Part shown: in pieces, positions 11,158 through 23,800 of the stretch
Position numbering within the stretch: position 1 is the first letter of the stretch
Layout: each line of letters opens with the position of its first letter
Source: Bicyclus anynana
Lineage: Eukaryota; Arthropoda; Insecta; Lepidoptera; Nymphalidae
DNA: 64,000 nucleotides
Reading direction: 5' to 3'
NCBI RefSeq assembly: GCF_947172395.1
Contig: NC_069087.1
Span: 15,209,107-15,273,106 of the forward strand
Notes under the pieces: generated by a model
Told to the model about the DNA's origin: nothing
What the model saw: only the letters and a program-made list of their open reading frames with translations
The model's database searches: none
Position numbers and translations under genes: made by a program

Positions 11158-11315
11158 GTTTTCATATTGCGACGATCGCGTAAACGCGAATTTCTAAGGA
11201 ATTAAAACAATTGTGCAGTTTGTTAAAACTGTATCAGTATTGTTAAAACAATAGCTGGCACTAAATTTCTTAGAAATTCGCGTTTCCGTTTACGCGATCG
11301 TCACAGTATGAAAAC
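11158..11315. mobile_element. Palindromic MITE, GTTTTCATA family, copy 1
   Basis: The arms GTTTTCATATTGCGACGATC, GCGTAAACGCGAATTTCTAA and their inverse (TTAGAAATTCGCGTTTCC, TACGCGATCGTCACAGTATG, AAAAC) cover most of the element around a short centre. A second copy is at 37223-37362. Confidence 0.85.
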
Positions 11316-11910
11316 TATCACTAGGCACTCAGTTATAGTTTCGCCATGTCCGTTTGTCTATCGGTCTGTCCGCGGCTTGGCGGAGAGACTGTTACTACTA
11401 GAAAGCTGTAATTTAGCATGAGTATGTTCATAATGTATGAAAACTATAACAGCTAAGTATTTATTGTCGATAATTGTAATATATTGTCGACCAACCTAAT
11501 AAACGTAATGGGATTTTGAAAACTGCATGCTAAATAATTTTATGTACTATTCTTTCGTACATACCGTTTTGTGCATACGTGCGAGCAAGACGCAGAGATT
11601 TGTACACTTTTATTTTCGACGTGCAGAATTCGGTTGAAACACGTATTTTGTAAATTAAAAATAGTTGTCTGTATTTTGTTGTACATATAGAAACATTCAC
11701 CACTATTTTGGGCATTTTTAAACTTTTAAACTCACTAGTTTTTTATATATATCTTGTAAAAATAAACATTGTATGGATTTTTCACATAATCAAATTTAAA
11801 ATGTATGTATTTTAGGATTTCAATTATTTTTTGTTAGCCATTAATTAGAAACCATGTAGAGACTCATTTTGTGTTAGATTGAGAGCCAGACCTTCGTCGT
11901 TTTATAAAAT

Positions 11911-12112
11911 AACTAGCTCACGCCGCACGGTTTCACTCGCGTGGTTCCCGTTCCCGTAGGAGTACGGGGCTAATATATAGTCTATAGCCTTCAAATCAAA
12001 ATTATTGTAAACTAATATTTTACACTATCTCCGAGTGCTATATGCTATATTTTACCCCTTTATTCCTATGGGAACGAAAACTACGCAGGCGAATTCGCGA
12101 GGTTCTGCCATT
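11911..12112. mobile_element. Two Helitron-like ends in inverted order
   Basis: 11911-11990 is a minus-oriented terminus (AACTAGCTCACGCCGCACGG, CCCGTAGGAGTACGGGG). 12040-12112 is a plus-oriented terminus of the same family (TATTCCTATGGGAACGAAAA, CTACGCAGGCGAA). The two may be a nested or rearranged pair. Confidence 0.55.
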
Positions 12113-12389
12113 TAAATATAAATAAATTACGTCTTATATTTGGCCAATTGAGGGTTTGGATTTGGACCCCTGAAACTTGTTACCTACTAAAGCCCAAACT
12201 TCATAGTTCCCTACCGTGCTTACCTATTAGGAACATGAGTTGACAAACCTTAGGTTTTCAGTAGCGTCTCATGTGCTTTGAATCTGCATTTTATGGAGAC
12301 TTGCTCTGGGCAGATACCAGTGAAAATAAGATATGTCAGCTCGCTCTTTTTTATTCCCTTCACCAAAATATCAATATCACCCTCAGACC

Positions 12390-12690
12390 AATTATTGTAT
12401 AGGACCTGCCTCGCTAGACGTGACATTTCTGTCAAAGTATATGATCAACGATCTAATGCGATTATAAAAACTGTCTCTATAAAATCGATGTTAAATAATT
12501 GTAATCGTGTTCGTCGGTTAAAGAGCTCTGTAAAAATACCCTTTTGTGTAATTGAGTTGTGTAAAAAACGGGCAAAAACTTCTAGTTTAGTATAAGATAT
12601 ATACCAAATCTAAGCTCGTTTTCCTCAGAAAATGACAGACAATTTTGTTCGTGATTATGAGTGCGATACAGGTCCTTCTATAATTGGTCT
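12390..12690. mobile_element. MITE-like element, AGGACCTG family, copy 1
   Basis: The left end CCAATTATTGTATAGGACCTG and the right end read inverted (CCAATTATAGAAGGACCTG) are imperfect TIRs. Internal blocks CCTCGCTAGACGT, TATAAAAACTG, AAATCGATGTT and AATGACAGAC are shared with 13140-13560. Confidence 0.7.
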
Positions 12691-13139
12691 GAGATATCAC
12701 CTGATGATAATTGATGATGTAATTTTAAAATGAGGAAGATGTAGCCATCACTGGCCAGCATGAGCTGAAAAGCTTTCAGCTGTTATAAAATGACGAAGAC
12801 ATCACTGGCTCTTATTACATGTTTGTATCTAACGAAAATCTAAATTAGTACAAAATTATTTAATACTTAAAAGATCCTCAATTTATTTTTCTATATAGAG
12901 TGTTTTATTTTTGTAATTTTTGTTAATAAATCGTGGTAGTGATTCATAAGAGATTCTGTAAATATTGTATACTTATTTTGTGAACATGTTTGAAGTTGTA
13001 AGGGTGGTACTTTTAACTGGAGCATTGGAGACCGGTATTCATTATCACTATAGGCAAACTGTATATCTCAGTCCTCGTCCGCAAAGTACAGTGGTAAGAC
13101 GACGAAGAAGACGAGGTAAGAAGAAAGCTAGTGAGGGAC

Positions 13140-13560
13140 TGCATTATAAAAGGACCTGCCTCGCTAGACGTTACCCCTTTGTCAAGGATCAAGAATCAAC
13201 GCAATGATCAAACGCGTTTATAAAAACTGCTTCTATAGAATCGATGTTTCATTGATGTAATCGTTTTCGTCATGTTAAAAGCTCCTTAATTTTGTAGTTA
13301 AATGGCAAAAAAAAACGGTGAACAACTTGGAATTTACTATAAGATGAAAAAGATTACTATAAGATGAAGTTACGTTGCATTTGGAAGTATTTCTAGGTTA
13401 AATGAATCAAATTTACAATAAAAAAGAATCGATTCTTCAGCCAATCAATTGGTGTTGAATATTTTCAATGTGTGAGTTTACCTCATCCCCATCAAAAAAT
13501 GACAGACGATTTTGTTGGTGAATTTGGGTGTCTAGTCCTTATGTATTTAGTCTGAGGGCT
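13140..13560. mobile_element. MITE-like element, AGGACCTG family, copy 2
   Basis: It begins GCATTATAAAAGGACCTGCC, TCGCTAGACGTTAC and ends near TCTAGTCCTTATGTATTTAG. It is longer than copy 1 because of extra DNA between the AATCGATGTTTC and AATGACAGACGATTTTG blocks. Confidence 0.65.
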
Positions 13561-16500
13561 GAAGAGATATTCTTCATTCTTTACCAGGCTCGCGTTAGGT
13601 AAGGTTACTTTCGCTCCCCTCTTCGACCTTCGTCATATTCCGCATGCCTTTACCGCGCAAACTAGGACTGAGTTTTGCGACTTGCCTATACATTCTGATA
13701 ATGATTCTTATAGAATCCACCAATCCACATAAATGCAGCGACGTGGTTCTTAGTTAAAAAATGTCCTACTAAAGGCCATCAAAAAGGTTAAAATAAAATA
13801 GCAACGGATTGTTGTACCATTGCAATTTAAAAGTCACCCTACCAACTTCTCTGGTATAAAGTGTTTTAACGGCACTAATTTTATAGTACAGCCAAAAGGC
13901 ACATATATCATGTAATCAATATGTAGATTAATTTGTACATACATTTACTTTCATGTATATCAATTGTGTATCGAAGCTATATTTTACTTAACCAGAATTC
14001 AGTGTGTATTTTCCATGTATACCCTTTAACGCACAAGTCTGATATGTTATGTGTAAAGATATGGGACTGGGACAACTCCGGCGTCATTGGTGGACATTTT
14101 GTCTATTTCTAGAGACTCGAGAGATGTTCGTTTGGCCTTAGATGTAGTGGTAAAATGTACATACCAAACGCGCTTGTGTGTATAACATGATAGTTCGTTT
14201 CGTTAAAGAACACTCCTTCAGTTTCACACATCAACGTTTGTCTGCACTCCTCACTTCTACATCCAAAGTCAAGTGGACTTCCAAAAGTAGACAAATCATA
14301 CTGAGTTGTTAACGTGGCATTTTACTAAGGATGCATGGTTTTCTATACTGTAACCGGTTATCTTTATCAAACGGCACATTAACTCCAAAAGAGTCCATAC
14401 AGTTTAATATTTAAATAATCGAGCTAACAAATGAAAATTAAAAAAAATTTAATACCCTCTAACAGTTATGAACTTTCATGTTATCAAGAATTGCTCCTTT
14501 CGTTAAGAAGTAATGATGCCACAGACACTTCAATTTCATAACGATCCCCTTTTTAAGTCGTAGATTAATTATCAAGAAGATAGTCAAGGACTTGTTATTT
14601 GATAAAAGCTGAAAGTTCTAGAATCACGGATCGTGGTGGCAGATTTCCAGGGGTCCAGACCCTCGGCCGTCAAGTGCAAAGTAAAATTTTTATATTTTCC
14701 TCTGCATAATATAGGAAATTATGGCCCCAGTAATTTAGCTCCGTAATCTACGACGTAAAAACGAAAATCACAGAGATCAAACTTCAAGAGTCTCTGACGA
14801 AAGGTTGCTTTGAAAAGAACTCCCGTTGAAGGTATTTTGTCAAAAATGTATAGACGAACATAATAAGCATGCGAAGTAAAGTTAGATTTTCAGAAATGTA
14901 TTCATGCTCGTGTAAATATATAATAATAAATGTATCTAATGTATGAAATTGGAACGGGCGGGCAATTTTAACTAATCACCGAAAAGCTTGGCGAAATAAT
15001 ATTATCTACTAAAATGTACCAAGACTATACCAGATGATTTGTGGTGAGGTTCTTGTAACGAAAATAAATAAAAATATATCAAATTTACTGGTGAACAGAA
15101 CGATTTAGACAACGTTAGGCTTTATCAAAAACAGCCCAGCATATTACATAATACACAATACATTATATTTACATTACACACAAGTCATGACTTTTGTATT
15201 GTAATGTATTTATTGTGTATTTAATTTTAATAGCTAAGACTTTCATTTTGATACTAACATAAAAGACTACTTTTTTCTTTTTATCAATCTGTTTTTTCAA
15301 AATTACAAATATGGGTGGAAAGACTTTAACTTAGAGGAGGTAAATTACAAATACTTGTCCAAATATTCTTAGCACATTGAAATTGAGACTTTTTATTTTT
15401 AAATTTCTTTAATTAGATTTTATATATTTCTACGTTGTGTAGGTACATTAACCACGCCTAAGTTTCTCATATTTGTGGTATACAGTACTTATAAACAATA
15501 CTCTATAAGATAACGTGATACATAAAACCGCCAGTTTATTTCAAATGTCACCAAAGAATTTTTCCATGATCTCCTTTGGATTAAGACTTCAGCATAACGT
15601 TGAATGTGTGCTTTGATTTAGTTTGGATACTTTATTCGTCTTATTGAAAAATGGAAATGTAAACTTTTAACCGCGTATGAAGGCAAAGATGTTGAATATT
15701 TGACGAAAAAATATTAAGGAAACCATTTTGCGTTGTCAGTAGTAAGACTTTACTTATAGGTTAAGCAAAGAAATGCAAAAACACAAGTATACGATCGATA
15801 TATTGCACAAGTCTGTATTTGTGTAATGTAATGTATTGTGTGTGACGCGTACATATTGAATATTCAACCTGTGTTAAATTATTTAGAAGGTATACTTAAA
15901 TTTATCTTATCGCACGATATATTACAATTCATTACACAAGTCTGTACCCGCCCTTACATTGACAATATTTGTTAGCGTCTACACTGATTCAAACACAAAT
16001 GTAAACATAAACACCAATAAAGTATAGGCCATTGTTTACATTTCGTACTATTTAACAGAAAAACTGTTCTTCTAAGAATGGGAGGTGTGATCAACATCCG
16101 TGTCTACTTTATTAGTACGTGTTATATGTATGCGATGTTGTGTTCACACAAAACCGTATACTTGGATCAGGGTATCCGCTTATATCTAGAAGTTTCGTGT
16201 AATAAAGGACGAAGAACCGGTCTTCTTCCTTTGGTTGGGTGAACTGCGAAGCGTAACTTAATATTGAGGTCGGCCTTCAACGCAATTGAAACTGAAAACG
16301 TTATGGATATTCTCTTAAGGGTTTTTTCTGCCAAAAGAAATCCTTCTAAATGGTAAACACTATTTTTTTTAAATGACTATTGTACAGACTTAGCTCTAGT
16401 TTGCATAATTGTGTTTCTATCGTCGTTACGCACCGCGGTTGTGTGGATACACCCTTACAGCCCTTTTACATCGCAATCGACAACGCAACGGTCGTGTATT

Positions 16501-17968
16501 GACTCACTAACCCTGACGTCTCTTCAAGAAGTCAGTCTTATGGGAGGCGCTATTGGAAAGTTTCTCTCTAGCAGAGCGACGTTCGTCCAAAACTCTCCAG
16601 AGACGCATAAATAAACCATTGAAAGTCGCGTCAGCTCAACATATTATTTTACGCTGGGTTAGCGTTGCGAAGTCGCGGTATTTGCGTGAAAACCTCGTGA
16701 AGGGGCTTGTTATGTCTTGGCCGCTGTCGTAATTTTCTCGACAAAATTCGTGATAGCACCGCGGAAGCGATATACCTGCAACTTTTCTCCAAACGCTATT
16801 CGCGAATAATTGACTGCACACATCGCGGATAACGCGAATATTCATCGTATCGCTATGAGTGCGGCCTAGGCATTAGTGTAACGTAAAACGAATTAATTAA
16901 CCTTCTAAAATCACTCAATGTTGTATGTAAAAATGTAGTTAAATTTTAGATATATTTATATTATACTAAGAAAGTTTTACGTTCTGTTATTGTAATTTGA
17001 TTTAGTGCAATCTTCTTTTCGTCGTCTGTAATCAACCTTATATTAAATTTTAATGTTGAGCAAAAGGATAATACGTATTTTGTAGTGGTGTTTCCATTTT
17101 CACTGTAATGTAAGGGTCTGTTCTGGACTGATGGACACTAGATTTGCACGAATAGTTAAAAACCTATAAAAAGCTTTACCTATAGTAATAATATTCCATA
17201 TATTACTTAGTTCAATATATAGGTTATTCGTTAAGTCGGTGTCTTTCAGAAGATAAAGTCAACCGAGGTTATTTGGCATAAGTAGATGCGTTATACGCAC
17301 GCAAAAAACGCACGCGTGTTAGGTGGCTTTTATTTTCTGAAAGCGACTGAGTTATGGAATACAGACAGGACACCATCCATACATGCCCATGGTAACGCAT
17401 TAGCATTATTTATATTATGCCTACCGCTACCCGTAAATTGTTGACTATTTATAGTGAACAAACGATCGTTTATTGAAACTTGTTGGCCATTGTTTTGCAA
17501 TTCTATGATTTCTAAGCAAACCAATCAAAACCAATCAAGACCACTTTTCAAAACTCTACCCCTAAAAATTTAGGGTTAAAAGAGGGTTGCAGTTTTAGAT
17601 ATAAATCGTTATATACTTATTCCGCTCGTGTATAATATAATTATAGACTACACTATTACAGCTGTGATTTTTTACAGTACCTTCTAAACAGAAATTGTGA
17701 ATACAGAAAAAGTGAATTCTTACAGAATCTTATAATTATAGGGTTTTAACTCGTCGCAATGAAGTTTTGTCAAGAGCTCCATCAGTCCGGGATTGATTAC
17801 ACTATTTACTAATATTCTTATACTATTTAGATCATTGTAAGAAATATTTTGTACTAGCCACTTAAAATAATATGTTGTATAACACAATGTGATTCTCTGT
17901 GATAAAACAATTGATATTTATAAATGGCCGTTTTATTTAATTCCCTAATATTTTATTAGGTTTTAATA
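13561..17968. other. Intergenic, no gene recognised
   Basis: This is 4.4 kb of AT-rich DNA. The ORFs present are short and show no domain or codon bias. Short palindromic AT stretches occur near 15140-15225 (ATACACAATACATTATATTT against TGTATTGTAATG), and a CpG-richer patch lies at about 16420-16860, without a recognisable product. Confidence 0.5.
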
Positions 17969-18245
17969 AGTTATTTTTTTATTCATTACAAGTTAGCCCT
18001 CGACTACAATCTCACCTGATAGTAAGTGATTATGCAATCTAAGATGAAAGCGGACTAGCTTGTTAGATGGAGGATGAAAATAAACACTCTTTGTCGGTAG
18101 GGTTGTAACTAGCCACAGCCATATGTTTTCTGTGCCACGGCGTAAGCCTCCCACTAGCCAAACCTGGACCAATTAAGAAAACCTCAATCAGTCAGCCGGG
18201 GATTGAACCCAGGACCTCTGTCTTGTAAATCCACCGCGCGTACCC
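17969..18245 (-). repeat. SINE family B copy
   Basis: Read inverted, it has the tRNA-like head (GTACGCGCGGTGGATTTACA, GGTCCTGGGTTCAATCCCC) followed by CAGGTTTGGCTAGTGGGAGG and the tail ...GTAGTCGAGGGCTAACTTG. It matches the complete copy at 61615-61933. Confidence 0.85.
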
Positions 18246-19248
18246 AGTAAGTATCTATACTTAATTGGTATTTAACTAGACAAGCTGCTTTTATGTGGAC
18301 AACCTTATAACGCCATCAATTTTCCATCTCTAGGGGGCTTCCAAATTATTTATTAAAATGTACCTGGCGATGATGACTAGGTTTGAATATACTGATTTTT
18401 ATGATACATTCTGGTAAATAAGGTCAATGTTAACTGATTTATACATAAAAAGCTAAGATGGTTTGGATATTTGCAAAATAAATAAGAATATAAAATTTCA
18501 AAATCTATTAAATATTTTTTATCGTAGTTAGATGAAAATTCATACAGTTTTAGCTTCCTTACATTAAATGTGACATTTTTCAATAAATGAACTATAAACA
18601 TAAACGCACAAATAACAAAGATATTAGTAATTTTGTTTGAACGCCCATACAAACCTAACGATCAGCGAGCCAACGATGTCACGAAATCGTGCCATTTTGT
18701 ATGGAGCGTTTTTCAGGGATCCGCGGCAGCGCCGCAAATCTGACTCTTTAAATCCCTGTAGCTCCGAAAGAAGTGATCGCAGATACCCTGTTACGTTTAC
18801 AAAATTGCTTTGCTATTAGTATAATCTTAATTTTATACAATTTGAAAAACTGTCATCATCCCTATTCAATGAGTATTCGTAAGCTCAAAACCAACCAACG
18901 ATGGTTTTCAAGCGCTTATTTGCCCTAAAAATATCTAACGTACCTACTAAATTTCAATTAATGGGTGTAGGTTACCTTTACCAGGTCCGAACAAGCAGGG
19001 AGTAGATATTGCATCTTTGGAATGGTTCTGTGCTAAACATCAGCTAGATGCATTAGGAGTTAGGAATGTACCTATCGATAACGGTAGAAGGATTTAGGAA
19101 TTGTTGTTGAGCCGTTGATCTGCACTGGAGGATGTTCCCAGGAACACTACGATCTGGTTCATAAGCGTGAACCTCAATCGTCTAATACATATATTATGTA
19201 GATAGGTTAGGAAGCTTTTATCTATCTATCTTTCTGTTTAACTAAATC

Positions 19249-19550
19249 TCATCATATTAGCAACCCATATTCGGCTCACTGCTGAACACAAGTCTTCTCT
19301 CAGAATGAGAGGAGTTTGGCCAATAGTCCGCCGCGCTGGCCCAATGCGAATTGGCAGACTTCACTCATGTAGAGGGTTAAGAAAAATCTCAGGTATGCAG
19401 TTACCCTCACGATGTTTTTCCTTTACCGTTTGAGACACGTGATATTTAATTTCATAAATGCACACAACTGAAAAATTGGAGGTGCATGCCCCGAACCGCA
19501 TTCGACCCCACACCCTCCGGAATCGGAGGCGGAGGTCATATCCTAGCTAG
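19249..19550 (-). repeat. SINE family A, nearly full length
   Basis: Blocks in order: AACCCATATTCGGCTCACTG, CTCTCAGAATGAGAGG, GCGCTGGCCCAATGCG, GAGACACGTGATATTTAATT, GGAGGTGCATGCCCCG and the tRNA-like head CCCTCCGGAATCGGAGGCGG. The strand assignment follows the tRNA-like B-box, which reads on the minus strand. Confidence 0.85.
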
Positions 19551-19956
19551 CTTCAGCACACAAATAACATTAAAAAAACGAAAACTGTAAGTAGGTACAT
19601 GTCGCTTGGTGACCCTCGGCCCTCGTCCCTTAAAACGTGGAGACGAAAGAAAGCTGTTACTTTACATAAGAATACGGGTACTTTCAGGGGTCATCGATAA
19701 CTAAAATGTGCACACAGATAACATAAAAAATTAAAAAATATTTTCGTTTGCCACCCATCCCTTGGAATGGGGGATGAAAGGTTATCTATATTAAGGAACT
19801 TTCGTAATTTTTTAAGTTAGGACTTTGGTAATATAAGTTTGTATTTAGAATATTGTTTACAAATAAAAAAATATATACCTACGTACTTTAATTTGGTCCA
19901 ATGCAAAATTAGTTACATAAAATATTAATAAACAAAGATATTTCTCAAGCAGGTAC

Positions 19957-20108
19957 TTAGGCAGGTTTCTTCACGATGTTTTTCCTTCATCGTTTGAGAC
20001 ACGTGATATTTGATTTCTTAAAATGTACATACCTACCTAACCGAAAAGTTCGAACCTACGCCCTCCGAATTGAAGGCAGAGGTCATATCCATTGGGCTAT
20101 CACGTCAC
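19957..20108 (-). repeat. SINE family A, head half only
   Basis: GCAGGTTTCTTCACGATG, GAGACACGTGATATTTGATT, then GTTCGAACCTACGCCCTCCG and GGGCTATCACGTCACTC. The distal half of the family is missing. It ends about 110 bp before the nemo leader. Confidence 0.82.
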
Positions 20109-20221
20109 TCAATAATAGCTACTGTGTAATTAATACCTACTTAAATTTGTATTAAATATCACAGAAAAAATATTTACTACTGAAAATAATTTAGTTCATT
20201 GAAAAGTAGATTTAGCCAAGC

Positions 20222-20697
20222 CGAAGCCATGAAAGCACACAGCACAGCAGCTGTTCATTGCGTCGTCGCCATTGTTGTTTTCTGTCTCGCTCTTTTGCCG
20301 TTTCCTCTGGCGTCCCCCTCCGACCGCCAGTCTCGTTCGATTTTCTTAGCGTGTGGACGTTCGTGTGTTGTGTGAGAATAATAATAATTCACCACGGTCT
20401 CATCCTTTGTCTTCAAAATACTGCCAAAAGAAACAAACCTTCTTCGCGAGAATTACTTGTAACAGTTTGTTTAGCGTGCATTCATTTGTGACTGGCGGAA
20501 TTGACAGGTGTCCCGGGTCCCGTCGAACCGTGTATCGTCGCAGAGTGCGTCGACTGTGGAGTGTAGTGTTCCCCGCATCGTCGTTTGAGCATGAATAATA
20601 AAGAAGCAGCCGGTGTAAGCGTCGCGTGTGGACCGTCAGCGAGCTGGTGATAGGGCGCCGTGTCGTGGCCGTGTGATGCGTCTGCGGTGACGGCTGG
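20222..20697 (+). promoter_or_regulatory. nemo 5' leader / promoter-proximal region with two uORFs
   Basis: Base composition shifts from AT-rich to GC- and CpG-richer here and stays so through exon 1. Two short upstream ORFs can be read: 20591-20650 (19 codons plus TGA, with A at -3 of its ATG) and 20676-20690 (ATG CGT CTG CGG TGA). A TGA at 20674-20676 is in frame with the main ORF and supports a start downstream of it. The transcription start is not identifiable. Confidence 0.55.
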
Positions 20698-20894
20698 ATG
20701 GCGGCTGTAAGCGGCCCCGCGCGGCACTCTCGCGTCTCCATGAGTGTGTCCATGTCCCTGATGCAGGGCGGTACGCAGAGCGCGCCGCAGGGCGCCATCC
20801 TGGCGGCGGCGGCGCCCTACTACCAGGCGCCGGCGATCCCGACCGACGTGCAGCCAGATCGCCCCATCGGCTACGGCGCCTTCGGGGTTGTATG
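20698..20894 (+). CDS. nmo: nemo / Nemo-like kinase (NLK), first coding exon
   Basis: NLK is a proline-directed Ser/Thr kinase related to MAP kinases. In flies nemo acts in planar polarity and Wnt/TGF-beta signalling (established knowledge). The exon encodes 65 residues plus two bases: a Ser/Met/Ala-rich start, AAAAPYYQAP, then DVQPDRPIGYGAFGVV, the NLK-specific entry into the kinase domain with its Gly loop GYGAFG. It ends TATG|GTGAGT, so the tryptophan codon is split and the next exon must begin with G. An in-frame TGA at 20674 supports ATG 20698 as the first usable start. ATG 20740 and ATG 20752 are alternatives, and all have weak context. No other kinase exon (HRD, DFG, TQEVVTQYY-type) is seen to the window's end, so the intron probably exceeds 43 kb. 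Confidence 0.9.
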
Positions 20895-22392
20895 GTGAGT
20901 AACCTCATCTTTTTTTTGTAGTAGAACTTCTCTAACTTGACTTGGGCAGTAAGTTGATGAATGACATTATGAGAAAGAAATAAAGAAGTTTTAGCTTGGT
21001 GCTTCGAAGAGGTGCCTGTTCACTCTCATTTATTTTTTAAAATCTCTGACCCAACCTCAGACTCCAATAACTTCTGATTTTAGGTTATTGAACATACTGT
21101 TATAAGCAGGCTGTTTTATTAAAATATTTTTTTAAAAAATTGCATTTACTTGAAAGTAGGACTGTAAAGTTTTGTTATGTATTGTACTTAAAAACTAAAT
21201 CATTTGGTTACAAAATCAACAGTAATGTACGCATTTACCTTATTTACATAGTAAAGTGATTAAAAAACAATGTTTTAAACTGCTCAATTCAATAAAAGTT
21301 ACTTTGTCAATAAAGTTTTTCAGCCAACTAAACTGTTTAATTAATTTATTATTGGAACAGTTGTTATTAATTTATAATATTATTTAGTAAATAATACTTA
21401 TATCTACTAGGCAATTGCATTCTACCATACCATCATTATCACTTACCATCAGGTATGATTGTAGCCAAGCAGCAAGCACTAACTTTTACTGCAGCATTTC
21501 TTGCTGGCTGACTGACTTAAAACTGACTTTTTAAAAGTGCTATAGATAAAAGTCTGATGAAAAACAATTTTAAGAAATAAATATAAAGTCTCCATATTGC
21601 AACAAAGTTTGTAAATGAATGTATTACAAACTTTGTTTATAATATAAATTCATATAATTCATATTGCTAATACCTAAATTCTTTCAACATTACAATTATA
21701 ATTATATTATCATAATGATAGCCCATGGCTATAAAACAGACTTAACTAATGAAGTAGTCATTTATCATAATTAGGATTAGTTGAATAGTAAATTAGAATA
21801 TGAACTCCAGTTTCTGACAGATTACCTTTTACTGGTAGTTTTTTTTTGATAAATTAAGCAGTTAACTTCTCCAAAATCTCAGGGTAATTTATGTACCATT
21901 TAATTTACTGTTAACTTTTATGTAAAATATCATTATTAACATTATATTTTGAATAATTAAGTAAGTATGATCACACAAACTAAAAAAACTAAATTGAAAT
22001 CACTTCATCCATTCAGGAGTTATTAAGCCACAGACAGACTCAGACAGACAGACACATCAAACTTATAACACACTTTTTTTTGTTGTAATTTATGTATACA
22101 ATTCGAAACATGAGCTACTACATTGTGTGATCATCAAACTTTGATACTTTTATGTAAAACAACATTATTAACATCATATTTTGAATGAAATAAATAATCA
22201 TGTTAAATGATCACACCAACTAAAAAAGCTAAATTAAAATTGCTTCACCTGTTCAGGAGCTATGACACCACAGACAGACAGAGACAGACAGACACACACA
22301 TCAAACTTATAATAACCCTCTTTTTGCATGGGGGGTTAAAATATCTGTCATTTAAGTATTGAAATATATTAATTACCCTGCAGGTATATCTA
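20895..22392. other. nemo intron 1, proximal part, with a 235-bp tandem duplication
   Basis: AT-rich intron. 21601-21637 holds a 14-bp-arm inverted repeat (AACAAAGTTTGTAA / TTACAAACTTTGTT). 21907-22080 and 22142-22326 are diverged direct copies (ACTTTTATGTAAAA, CATTATTAACAT, CAGGAGTTATTAAGCCACAG / CAGGAGCTATGACACCACAG), each with a short (CAGA)n run. Confidence 0.65.
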
Positions 22393-22599
22393 TATCTATA
22401 CTAATATAATAAAGCTGAAGAGTTTGTTTGTTTGTTTGTTTGATTGAACGCGCTAATCTCAGGAACTACTGGTCCGATTTGAAAAATTCTTTCACTGTTA
22501 GATAGCCCATTTATCGAGAAAGGCTATAGGCTATATATTATCCCCATATTCCTACGGGAACAGGAACCACGCGGGTGAAACCGCGCGGCGTCAGCTAGC
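22393..22599 (+). mobile_element. Helitron-like (Lep1-type) element, well preserved
   Basis: It starts TCTATACTAATATAATAAAG, carries a (GTTT)n run, CGCGCTAATCTCAGGAACTA, CCCATTTATCGAGAAAGGC and ATTCCTACGGGAACAGG, and ends with the GC-rich CCGCGCGGCGTCAGCTAGC hairpin-like terminus. The inverse copies are at 40279-40480 and 50604-50797. Confidence 0.72.
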
Positions 22600-23464
22600 T
22601 GTGTATAAAATTCAAATATTTACTTAAATTGATGTCAGTTCCTGTAGAATTGTAGCAGCCAACCACTATTCCATATTTACTTATACAAAGGAGACAAAGA
22701 AACCCCTAGTATCTGTTCAAATGTTTTTTGTCAAGTACTTACTTATATATGTGAAATAAATTAATAGAAAGCTTTATAATGACTTGTATGGCAATAATTA
22801 CTAATACATTGATAAGATTTTTAGAACAGTGACAAGTTAACCAACTAATGAAATTAATTATACTACAGCCTTTCTTGATTACCAACAAAGAAATAAGAAA
22901 TGAAGGTAGAATATCCATGTCATAACTTATTTATTTTAAATGATGTATGGTTCATTTTTGCAGTACTTAGGTAAAATTTGGTTGGTACTTATCTAGTTTG
23001 TTTATGGTAATCATTTTAATATTTTAATACAGAGACCTTTCTAATATAATAATACAATAGTTTCTTTTTTCTTTACAAACAGTAGAGCTATGTGTAGGTA
23101 ATAACAAAAGCATATTTCCTTTAGAAAGTCTGAAAAGAACTTGTTTTTACATACTGGATTGTTGCAACCTTAATATAAACCTTGCAGATAAAAAGTTGTG
23201 CATGAACAATTATTCTGGTTTGTACTTTATTTTCCACTGTAGATACTTAGGTACTTGCCTTTATTTATATGCCATACAAATCTTTTTTATTACCTTTAAA
23301 CATGAGGTTGGTTGAAAACAATAGAAAGCCCCAAAATCTACGGAGTATTTATAATAATATAATGTAGGTTTTTAGACACAGCAGTGTGTAAGCCAAGTCC
23401 AAAAAACGACATTAATGACACAAACCATTTTGAACTACATTCATTATTCAGTGCAAAATCATAT

Positions 23465-23640
23465 CATTATTAGCAACTCATATTCGGCTCACTAGAGAGT
23501 ACGAGTCTCCTCTAACAAAGAGGTGAGGCCATCAGTCCACTTCACACATCTAGAGAATTAAGAAAACTCTCAGGTATGCAGGTTTCCTCATAATGTTTTC
23601 CTTCACCGTTTGATACTTGTGATATTTAATATACTTAATA
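23465..23640 (-). repeat. SINE family A, tail-side fragment
   Basis: CATATTCGGCTCACTAGAGA, TCTAGAGAATTAAGAAAACT, GCAGGTTTCCTCATAATG and TACTTGTGATATTTAATA. The tRNA-like head is absent. Confidence 0.8.
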
Positions 23641-23800
23641 GAGCAATATCCATCAGGACTCTGTAACGAACACCAGAACAATGTGCCTCTTGATGGCAGG
23701 AAAAAGCATGGCAGTAGTTCTTCTGATGAGCTCTGGCACAGAAATGTTTGTAACAATTTATAGATTTGTGTAATAATAATAGACCAGCAATAATCATTTC

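Noticed and set aside
12278..12595. 105-codon frame
   Set aside because: It lies across a MITE-like element whose relative at 13140-13560 does not keep the frame.
16411..16845. Short frames in the CpG-richer patch at 16.4-16.8 kb
   Set aside because: There is no recognisable protein, no splice-flanked structure and no repeat match, so nothing can be supported.
20400..20908. Minus-strand frames of 81-132 codons opposite the nemo leader and exon 1
   Set aside because: They are by-products of GC-rich sequence opposite a supported exon, with no homology seen.
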